Positions 57,654-64,000 of a DNA stretch of 64,000 nt are shown here, one piece after another. Source of the DNA: Exilibacterium sp. (GTDB lineage: Bacteria > Pseudomonadota > Gammaproteobacteria > Pseudomonadales > Cellvibrionaceae). The stretch spans positions 62,001 through 126,000 of the forward strand of contig JANQMH010000098.1 of the NCBI GenBank assembly GCA_028280195.1. The letters run 5' to 3'. The stretch's first letter is position 1, and each line of letters starts with the position of its first letter. A program made the translations under genes and the position numbers. The notes under the pieces were generated by a model. The model was not told the DNA's origin and ran no database searches. It saw only the letters and a list, made by a program, of their open reading frames with translations.

Positions 57654-58559
57654 TCAGGACCTGTAGCGGAGGTGTTGCAGAATGCCGTCGAGTTCGTCCA
57701 GACTGCTGTATTTCAACACTAATCTGCCCTTGCCCTTGGCCGAATGCTGCACCGCCACCGGCACCCCGATATGTTCGGCCAGACCCTCTTCCAGCTTCTT
57801 GATGTCCGGGTCCACACGCACCGCGGGCGTGACCTGGGTCTGTTGCTGCTGCAGGCGCCTGACCAGCGCCTCGGTCTGGCGCACCGACAGTCCTTTGGCC
57901 GTCACCTGGCGGGCGATATCGCGCTGATCGGCAATCTCCAGGGTGAGCAGGGCGCGGGCGTGACCCATTTCAAGATCGCCGTGCTCGAGCAGCTTTTTCA
58001 CATCCTCGGACAGGGCGATCAGGCGCAGCAGATTGGTGACAGTGGTGCGGGATTTACCTACCGCCGCCGCCACTTCCTGGTGGGTGAGTTCGAACTCGTC
58101 CTGCAGGCGTTTGAGGGCCACGGCTTCCTCGATGGGGTTGAGATCCTCGCGCTGGATATTTTCGATCAGGGCCATGGCGATGGCGGCTTCATCGGTCACT
58201 TCGCGAATGACGGCGGGAATCCTGTCGAGACCGGCCAGTTGGGTGGCGCGCCAGCGCCGCTCTCCGGCAATGATTTCATACCTGGCGCCCGGGCCGGCCA
58301 GCGGCCGCACCACGATAGGCTGCATCACACCCTGGGCCTTGATGGATTCGGCCAGTTCCTCCAGCGCCTCGGCATGCATGTCGCGGCGCGGTTGATACTT
58401 GCCGCGCTGGATCAGCTCCACCGGCAATTCAGTCAGTTTGCCGTCCTCGCCCGGATCGGGCGAAGTGGCCGCCGCGATGGCATTGCCAGCATCTTTGCCG
58501 CCGGCGCCCCCCAACAGCGCATCCAGCCCGCGCCCCAAACCTTTTCGCTTCGCCGCCAT
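57654..58559 (-). CDS. parB: Chromosome partitioning protein ParB
   Basis: Centromere-binding ParB of 301 residues: N-terminal GLGRGLDALLGG, the CTPase region (ELPVELIQRGKYQPRRDM, ERRWRATQLAGLDRIPAVIR) and a helix-turn-helix (LTHQEVAAAVGKSRTTVTNLLRL). It binds parS sites near the origin and loads the ParA/SMC system. It follows parA by 8 bp. No parS sequence was seen in the window. Confidence 0.96.
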   Translation of the reverse strand: MAAKRKGLGRGLDALLGGAGGKDAGNAIAAATSPDPGEDGKLTELPVELIQRGKYQPRRDMHAEALEELAESIKAQGVMQPIVVRPLAGPGARYEIIAGERRWRATQLAGLDRIPAVIREVTDEAAIAMALIENIQREDLNPIEEAVALKRLQDEFELTHQEVAAAVGKSRTTVTNLLRLIALSEDVKKLLEHGDLEMGHARALLTLEIADQRDIARQVTAKGLSVRQTEALVRRLQQQQTQVTPAVRVDPDIKKLEEGLAEHIGVPVAVQHSAKGKGRLVLKYSSLDELDGILQHLRYRS

Positions 58560-58567
58560 AATCTCGT

Positions 58568-59359
58568 TTACGCTTCCTGTACCTGTTTCGCCGCCGCCTC
58601 GTTGCGGCGAATGATTTCACCGGCCAGCGCCAGATAGGCGATCGCCCCCTTCGACTGCCGGTCGTAAGCCAGGGCCGGCTGACCGAAGCTCGGCGCCTCG
58701 GCCAGGCGCACATTGCGCGGCACACAGGTGCGGTACAGGCGCTCGCCAAAATACTGCGCCAGCTGTGTCGACACATCGTTGGTGAGGCTGTTGCGCGGAT
58801 CGTACATGGTGCGCAGAATACCTTCGATTTTCAGCTTCGGATTCAGCAATTGCTGAATCTGGTTGATGGTGTTGACCAGGGCGGAGAGACCTTCCAGTGC
58901 GTAGTATTCACACTGCATGGGAATAATGACGCCGTCACAGGCAGATAGGGCATTGACGGTGAGCATATTCAGCGAGGGCGGACAGTCGATAACGATATAG
59001 TCGAAATCGCCGCGCGCCGGCTGCAGCACCGCAGACAGCAGATGCTCCTTGTTGTCCAGTGACAGCATCTCCACTTCAGCCGCGGTCAGATCGCCGTTGG
59101 CCGGCAGCACGAAGTAACCACCGGATTCGGAGTACGCCAGAGCGTTCTCGACTGTCAGGGTGTCGGTCAGCACATCGTAGATGGACAGCTGCAGAGCGTT
59201 TTTGTCGATGCCGCTGCCCATGGTGGCGTTGCCCTGCGGATCCAGATCCACCAGCAGCACGCGCTTCTTGGTTGCCACCAGTGACGCGGCCAGATTGACG
59301 CAGGTGGTGGTCTTGCCCACGCCGCCTTTCTGGTTGGCTACCGCGTAAATTTTACTCAA
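58568..59359 (-). CDS. parA: Chromosome partitioning ATPase ParA
   Basis: ParA/Soj of 263 residues with the deviant Walker A KGGVGKTTTCVNLAASL (as KGGVGKTT), DLDPQGNATMGSG and DYIVIDCPPSL. It segregates origins with ParB. The gene lies between rsmG (6 bp) and parB. Confidence 0.96.
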   Translation of the reverse strand: MSKIYAVANQKGGVGKTTTCVNLAASLVATKKRVLLVDLDPQGNATMGSGIDKNALQLSIYDVLTDTLTVENALAYSESGGYFVLPANGDLTAAEVEMLSLDNKEHLLSAVLQPARGDFDYIVIDCPPSLNMLTVNALSACDGVIIPMQCEYYALEGLSALVNTINQIQQLLNPKLKIEGILRTMYDPRNSLTNDVSTQLAQYFGERLYRTCVPRNVRLAEAPSFGQPALAYDRQSKGAIAYLALAGEIIRRNEAAAKQVQEA

Positions 59360-59365
59360 GTCTCG

Positions 59366-60091
59366 CTACCCTTCGTTTTCAGCGCGCTGGCCGGTGCCCG
59401 GCAGCCCCGCACCGTTTAAACGACCGTTAAACGGCGCCAATATCAGCAGGTGGCGCTCCGCTTCGCTTTCGGGTACCCGCAGCTGGTGACAACCCTCGAC
59501 CTTATAGTGTTTTTCCACCACACTCAACTCATCCCGGGGGTAAAGCCCTTTCATGGCCCAAAAGCGCCCGCCGTCATCCAGCAGATGAGCACAGTTGCGG
59601 GTCATATCGTCGAGACTGGCAAAGGCGCGACTGATCACACCGTCAAAGCGCCGGCAAGGCCGGTAGTGTTCGGCGCGGCGATTCTCAATAGTGACATTGT
59701 CGAGCCCCAGGGCGAGTTTCACCTGAAACAGAAAACGGGTTTTCTTGCCGTTGCTGTCGAGCAGGGTGAAGTGTCTGTGCGGAAACGCGATGGCCAGGGG
59801 AACACCCGGCAGACCGCCGCCGCTGCCGACATCGACAATGCGCTTGAGGTCACTGCCGAGATCCTCCAGCAGCGGTGCCACAGTGAGGCTGTCGAGCAGG
59901 TGGCGCGATACCATGGCGCCGGCATCCCGCACCGACGACAGATTGTAGGCGCGATTCCATTTATGCAACAGCGCCAGATAATCGAGCAATTGCTCAAACT
60001 GCCTGTCGCCGAGCGCTATCTTCAGCGCGGTCGCACCGCGCCGCAGCCTGGCTGCCGGCGACTGCCCGGCGGCGGCCGCGGAAACCGTCAC
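59366..60091 (-). CDS. rsmG: 16S rRNA m7G527 methyltransferase
   Basis: RsmG (GidB) of 241 residues methylates G527 of 16S rRNA. SAM-binding motif [17 protein letters not shown] is intact. The start overlaps the mnmG stop by 4 bp. Classical gidA-gidB-parA-parB order. Confidence 0.95.
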   Translation of the reverse strand: MTVSAAAAGQSPAARLRRGATALKIALGDRQFEQLLDYLALLHKWNRAYNLSSVRDAGAMVSRHLLDSLTVAPLLEDLGSDLKRIVDVGSGGGLPGVPLAIAFPHRHFTLLDSNGKKTRFLFQVKLALGLDNVTIENRRAEHYRPCRRFDGVISRAFASLDDMTRNCAHLLDDGGRFWAMKGLYPRDELSVVEKHYKVEGCHQLRVPESEAERHLLILAPFNGRLNGAGLPGTGQRAENEG

Positions 60092-61983
60092 GAGGCCGAT
60101 ACTGCGGCGCGCTTCAGCAGTCCGTTTTTCTTCAGGTAAATCAGCAACAGTGAAATGGCCGCGGGGGTAATACCCGGTATGCGCGCGGCGCGCGCCAGGG
60201 TATCGGGGCGCGCCTCGCTCAATTTCTGTTTGACTTCGTTGGACAGGCCCTCGACGGCGGCAAAATCAAAAGCCGCGGGAATGGCAGTACCCTCGTGCTG
60301 CTGCATACGCTCGATGTCTTCCCGCTGCCGCTCGATATAACCCGAGTACTTGGCGTCAATTTCCAACTGCTCGATCACCTGCGGGTGCTGCAGCGCGTCG
60401 CCTTTCAGCGCACCGATATCGGCATAGCTCAATTCCGGCCGTTTAAGCAGGTCGTGCAGGCTGTATTCACGCGCCAGCGGCGCGGCAATTTTTGCCTGCA
60501 GTTTTTTTGCCGCCTCACTGCCGGCCTGAATCCAGGTGTCTTTCAAACGCTGTTGCTCGCGCTGCAGCAATTCGCGTTTTTCACAAAACACCTGCCAGCG
60601 CCGATCGTCCACCAGACCCAGTTCGCGCCCCTGCTCGGTCAGGCGCATATCGGCGTTGTCCTCGCGCAGCAGCAGGCGGTATTCGGCGCGACTGGTAAAC
60701 ATGCGGTAGGGCTCGCGCGTCCCCAGGGTAATCAGGTCGTCCACCAGCACGCCGAGGTAGGCCTGGTCGCGGCGCGGGCACCAGGCCTGGCGCTGCTGCG
60801 CCCGCAGTGCGGCATTGCAGCCGGCCAGCAGGCCCTGCGCAGCAGCCTCCTCGTAGCCGGTGGTGCCGTTGATCTGCCCGGCAAAAAACAATCCCTGAAT
60901 ATACTTGGTTTCAAGGCTGTAGTTGAGATCCTGGGGATTGAAAAAATCGTACTCGATGGCGTAGCCCGGGCGCGTGATATGCGCGTTTTCAAAGCCCTTG
61001 ATCGACCTCACCAGATCCATCTGCACATCGAAAGGCAGGCTGGTGGAGATACCGTTGGGATACAGCTCGCTGGTCTGCAGGCCTTCGGGTTCGATGAAAA
61101 TCTGGTGCGAGTCGCGCTCGGCAAAGCGGTGCACCTTGTCTTCGATCGACGGGCAGTAGCGCGGCCCCACGCCCTCGATCAGCCCGGTATACATGGGCGA
61201 GCGGTCGAGGCCGGTGCGAATGATATCGTGGGTACCGGCATTGGTATGGGTGATCCAGCAACAGGTCTGCTGCGGGTGCTGTTCGGCGCGGCCGAGAAAG
61301 GACATCACCGGCACCGGCGTATCGCCCCACTGTTGTTCCAGCCCGGAAAAGTCCACACTGCGGGCATCGATGCGCGGCGGCGTACCGGTTTTCAGCCGGT
61401 CGACCCGCAGCGGCAATTCGCGCAGGCGGTCTGCCAGCGCAATGGAGGGCGGATCACCGGCGCGGCCGCCGGCGTGATTTTCCAGGCCGATATGAATTCG
61501 CCCGCCGAGAAATGTGCCCGCAGTCAGCACTACCGCCGGCGCATGGAATTTCAAGCCCATCTGGGTGATGACACCGCGAACGCTATCACCCTCTACGATG
61601 AGATCATCGACAGCCTGCTGGAAGATGAACAGCCCGGCCTGACTTTCCAGCCGCCTGCGAATCGCCGCCTTGTACAGCACCCGGTCGGCCTGGGCGCGGG
61701 TGGCCCGCACCGCCGGCCCCTTGCGGGCGTTGAGCACCCGAAACTGGATGCCGCCGAGATCGCCGGCCTCGGCCATGACCCCTCCCAGGGCATCGACTTC
61801 CTTCACCAGGTGACTCTTGCCGATACCGCCGATAGCCGGATTACAGGACATCTGCCCCAGGGTTTCCACACTGTGAGTCAACAGCAGGGTGCGGCAGCCC
61901 ATACGGGCCGCGGCCAGACTGGCTTCGGTACCGGCGTGGCCGCCGCCGATGACAATTACATCAAAGTGTTCCGGGTAGTGCAT
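60088..61983 (-). CDS. mnmG: tRNA uridine-5-carboxymethylaminomethyl modification enzyme
   Basis: The 631-residue FAD protein (GidA) begins [23 protein letters not shown] and continues [21 protein letters not shown], typical dinucleotide-binding and family motifs. With MnmE it modifies the wobble uridine of several tRNAs. It lies next to the origin, has a near-consensus promoter and leads the mnmG-rsmG-parA-parB operon. Confidence 0.97.
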   Translation of the reverse strand: MHYPEHFDVIVIGGGHAGTEASLAAARMGCRTLLLTHSVETLGQMSCNPAIGGIGKSHLVKEVDALGGVMAEAGDLGGIQFRVLNARKGPAVRATRAQADRVLYKAAIRRRLESQAGLFIFQQAVDDLIVEGDSVRGVITQMGLKFHAPAVVLTAGTFLGGRIHIGLENHAGGRAGDPPSIALADRLRELPLRVDRLKTGTPPRIDARSVDFSGLEQQWGDTPVPVMSFLGRAEQHPQQTCCWITHTNAGTHDIIRTGLDRSPMYTGLIEGVGPRYCPSIEDKVHRFAERDSHQIFIEPEGLQTSELYPNGISTSLPFDVQMDLVRSIKGFENAHITRPGYAIEYDFFNPQDLNYSLETKYIQGLFFAGQINGTTGYEEAAAQGLLAGCNAALRAQQRQAWCPRRDQAYLGVLVDDLITLGTREPYRMFTSRAEYRLLLREDNADMRLTEQGRELGLVDDRRWQVFCEKRELLQREQQRLKDTWIQAGSEAAKKLQAKIAAPLAREYSLHDLLKRPELSYADIGALKGDALQHPQVIEQLEIDAKYSGYIERQREDIERMQQHEGTAIPAAFDFAAVEGLSNEVKQKLSEARPDTLARAARIPGITPAAISLLLIYLKKNGLLKRAAVSAS

Positions 61984-62029
61984 GGCTGTGTCGAAAACCG
62001 GTTGCTTATGGATTGAAAAAAGGGTCGCT

Positions 62030-62058
62030 ATTATAGGGACTCAGGTCGTTTTGTTCAA
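62030..62058 (-). promoter_or_regulatory. Sigma-70 promoter of mnmG
   Basis: Minus strand: TTGAAC (62058-62053), 17-bp spacer and TATAAT (62035-62030). Same -35, spacer and -10 as the atp promoter. It sits at the edge of the origin, so mnmG transcription may influence initiation, as in E. coli. Confidence 0.78.
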
Positions 62059-62470
62059 AAAATAAACCCGGTGAAATTATTCAGGTATTTAAGTTTTTTA
62101 AGATATTAAGTTAATAGTATATGTTAAAGGTAATTAAGTAGTTTTAGTTATTAATAGTGTCGCGATATATTGTGGGTAACTAAATAAAATTCATATAAAT
62201 CAAGCAGTTGTGCTAATAATAAGTATGGGGTTTGGGTTTGTATAGGCTGCAGCCAGCCTGCGCAGTTCCTGAATATGGATTGTGTATATCTTTCGCCGAT
62301 TCAGCTGCCGCCGGGTTATGCACATTTTCATACCCGGGTGTTTACAGGGCTTTGCAGAGGTTTTATCCACAGCCGACAGCGTTTCCTGCCGATTTCGGCC
62401 GCCATGGCAGCAAGTCAGGGGATAAAACTGTGAGTAATTGTGGATAAACTCTGTAAGTGCTGGGAGTTAT
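62036..62470. other. oriC: Chromosomal origin of replication (oriC)
   Basis: The 609-base gap between mnmG and mnmE has no gene. An AT-rich unwinding-type region (about 62056-62230) lies on the mnmG side. DnaA boxes: perfect TTATCCACA at 62363-62371 (+) and 62439-62447 (-), TTATGCACA at 62316-62324 (+), and one-mismatch boxes at 62171-62179 (-) and 62281-62289 (-). An IHF consensus is at 62198-62210. The par operon and gid genes flank it. I am confident that this is an origin; a second cluster next to dnaA elsewhere cannot be excluded. Confidence 0.9.
62198..62210 (+). promoter_or_regulatory. IHF binding consensus in oriC
   Basis: AATCAAGCAGTTG matches WATCAANNNNTTR at all constrained positions. 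It lies between the AT-rich region and the main DnaA boxes, where IHF bends DNA in E. coli oriC. Confidence 0.65.
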
Positions 62471-62592
62471 AAAAATATAGGGTGGTGTTGTGAAGAGTCG
62501 TGGTCAATGTTTGTTGCCGGCGTCCATGGCAATTCGATCATGGCACTTCAATGATGACTGGGAATGCTTTGATAGGGCGGGCTGGCAGTTGC

Positions 62593-63942
62593 TTATTTGC
62601 CGATGCAGAAACTCGAAAATATACGGCCCAGCAGGTCGTCCGGGGTGAAAGCGCCGGTGATTTCACCGAGCGCGTTTTGCGCCTGGCGCAGGTCTTCCGC
62701 CAGCAGCTCACCCGCCGCGGTCCCCAGCAACTGCCGGCGCCCGGCCTGCAGCAGCGACAGGGACCGCTGCAGCGCGTCGATATGGCGCCGGCGGGCGATA
62801 AAACCGCCTTCGCCGCTACCGCTATAGCCCATGCAGTCCTTCAGATGCTGTTTCAGCCTATCGAGGCCGGCGCCGGTTTTTGCGGAAATACCCATCTGCA
62901 CTTGCGGCTCTGTCGCCAGCAGGCCGGCTTTGCCAGCTGTCAGATCGATTTTGTTGAGCACTACCGTGGTGCGTTCCGGCGGCATACCCTGCGGCAGTAT
63001 CGCCTCCCCATCAGCGGGGGTGAGGCCGCTGCTGTCCAGTAGCATCAGCACCCGGTCGGCGTTTTCGATCTCGCGCCGCGCCCGCTGGATGCCGATTCGC
63101 TCAACCTCGTCCGCCGCCTCGCGCAGCCCCGCGGTGTCGATAATGTGCAGCGGCATGCCGTCAATCTGGATATGTTCGCGCAGGATATCCCGTGTCGTGC
63201 CCTCGATGGGAGTAACAATGGCGGTGTCGCGCGCCGCCAGCGCATTGAGCAGGCTCGACTTGCCGGCGTTGGGGCGGCCGGCGATGACCACTTTCATACC
63301 CTCGCGCAGAATGGCGCCCTGCCGGGCCTGTTGCAGCAGCAGCTGCAGATCGGCAATCAGTCGATCGAGATCCGCGGCGACCTTGCCGTCGCTGAGGAAG
63401 TCGATTTCCTCTTCGGGAAAGTCGATGGCCGCCTCGACGTAGATGCGCAGCGCAATCAGGGCCTCCACCAGGGCGTGAATCTGCCGTGAAAATGCACCTT
63501 GCAGGGCGTTGACGGCATTGCGCGCCGCCTGTTCGGAACTGGCCTCTATCAGATCGGCAATGGCTTCGGCCTGGGCGAGGTCGATTTTATCGTTTAAAAA
63601 TGCGCGTTCGGAAAACTCGCCCGGGCGCGCCAGGCGCGCGCCCAGCTGCACAGTGCGCTGCAGTATCAGGTCGAGAATCACCGGGCCGCCGTGGGCCTGC
63701 AGCTCGAGGACATCTTCACCGGTAAACGAATGCGGTGCGGCGAAGAACAGTGCGATACCCTCGTCGAGCGCGCGTTGGTCCCGATCGAGAAAGCTGCAGT
63801 GACGGGCGTGCCGCGGTACTGGCACAAAGCCGAGTATGTGCCTGGCAATATCGAGGCTCAGCGGACCGGATACCCTGATAATCCCCACCCCACCGCGTCC
63901 GGGCGCGGTGGCGACAGCGGCGATGGTAGCCGTTGCAGTCAT
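62593..63942 (-). CDS. mnmE: tRNA modification GTPase MnmE
   Basis: MnmE (TrmE) of 449 residues: N-terminal tetrahydrofolate-binding domain ([22 protein letters not shown] as [18 protein letters not shown]), helical domain, G domain with [11 protein letters not shown] and the C-terminal FCIGK, whose Cys is essential. It partners MnmG in wobble-uridine modification. Between yidC and the origin. Confidence 0.97.
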   Translation of the reverse strand: MTATATIAAVATAPGRGGVGIIRVSGPLSLDIARHILGFVPVPRHARHCSFLDRDQRALDEGIALFFAAPHSFTGEDVLELQAHGGPVILDLILQRTVQLGARLARPGEFSERAFLNDKIDLAQAEAIADLIEASSEQAARNAVNALQGAFSRQIHALVEALIALRIYVEAAIDFPEEEIDFLSDGKVAADLDRLIADLQLLLQQARQGAILREGMKVVIAGRPNAGKSSLLNALAARDTAIVTPIEGTTRDILREHIQIDGMPLHIIDTAGLREAADEVERIGIQRARREIENADRVLMLLDSSGLTPADGEAILPQGMPPERTTVVLNKIDLTAGKAGLLATEPQVQMGISAKTGAGLDRLKQHLKDCMGYSGSGEGGFIARRRHIDALQRSLSLLQAGRRQLLGTAAGELLAEDLRQAQNALGEITGAFTPDDLLGRIFSSFCIGK

Positions 63943-63957
63943 ATCGGCCTCTGGCGA

Positions 63958-64000
63958 TTAGCTCGGGGCTGCCTCGATCTGCTTGGTGATCACGTACTGC
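63958..64000 (-). CDS. yidC: Membrane protein insertase YidC, C-terminal end only
   Basis: The last 14 codons of a minus-strand gene read QYVITKQIEAAPS plus stop, which matches the YidC C terminus (…QQYVITKQIE). The order yidC-mnmE with a 15-bp gap is standard. The rest of the gene is outside the window. Confidence 0.85.
   Translation of the reverse strand, partial: QYVITKQIEAAPS

Noticed and set aside
57095-62592. ParB binding (parS, TGTTTCACGTGAAACA) near parAB
   Set aside because: I saw no perfect or near-perfect copy by reading; the sites are probably outside the window.

Overview
The window looks like a gammaproteobacterial chromosome segment next to the replication origin, GC-rich apart from one AT-rich islet. 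Gene content (many TonB/RND/c-di-GMP functions, an AtpIBEFHAGDC operon, GlmU-GlmS, MnmE-oriC-MnmG-RsmG-ParA-ParB) fits a marine heterotroph of the Cellvibrionales type (Halieaceae/Spongiibacteraceae-like). That placement is inference from gene order and protein flavour; no 16S rRNA is present.

Layout. (1) 1-1353: 3' part of an ABC exporter, followed by an array of 7-bp repeats and a hairpin. (2) 1447-12739, all minus strand: a compact catabolic cluster (CaiB-type CoA transferase, HMG-CoA-lyase-like enzyme, HyuA, HyuB, isochorismatase-fold hydrolase, PrpR_N sigma-54 activator, TonB-dependent receptor). Upstream of it lies a textbook -24/-12 promoter and, about 115-147 bp before the predicted start site, two tandem ATTTCA-N3-TGAAAT dyads that look like activator sites. 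I consider this self-contained sigma-54 regulon the most interesting system in the window. (3) 13005-23206: a VOC protein, a secreted PHB-depolymerase-like esterase with a probable frameshift in its signal peptide, a degenerate GGDEF protein, a large secreted subtilase, a small lipoprotein, TlyA, a lipoprotein hydrolase and a LysE exporter. (4) 23207-25960: an AT-rich islet with a complete AbiE type IV toxin-antitoxin pair, its dyad operator, an orphan tRNA 3' end (candidate att site) and two gene fragments. (5) 25961-30059: class II aldolase, Crp-type and HxlR regulators, GloA-like lyase, an SDR and a DsbA-fold isomerase. (6) 30132-37531: complete histidine utilisation genes hutC, hutF, hutI, hutH, hutG, hutU (five-step route through formylglutamate). 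(7) 37894-42514: a four-gene phosphorelay/c-di-GMP module. (8) 42771-47040: RND efflux adaptor and pump. (9) 47048-64000, minus strand: glmS, glmU, the ATP synthase operon, parB, parA, rsmG, mnmG, the origin, mnmE and the last codons of yidC.

How the parts work together. In region 2 a substrate would enter through the TonB receptor, be opened by the ATP-dependent hydantoinase/oxoprolinase pair, lose an amide or carbamoyl group through the isochorismatase-fold enzyme, be activated as a CoA ester and be cleaved by the lyase; order and substrate are inferred. HutC probably represses the divergent hutF/hutI promoters through a GTATATAC operator. The right end is housekeeping: origin firing, segregation (ParAB), tRNA/rRNA modification, ATP synthesis and UDP-GlcNAc supply.
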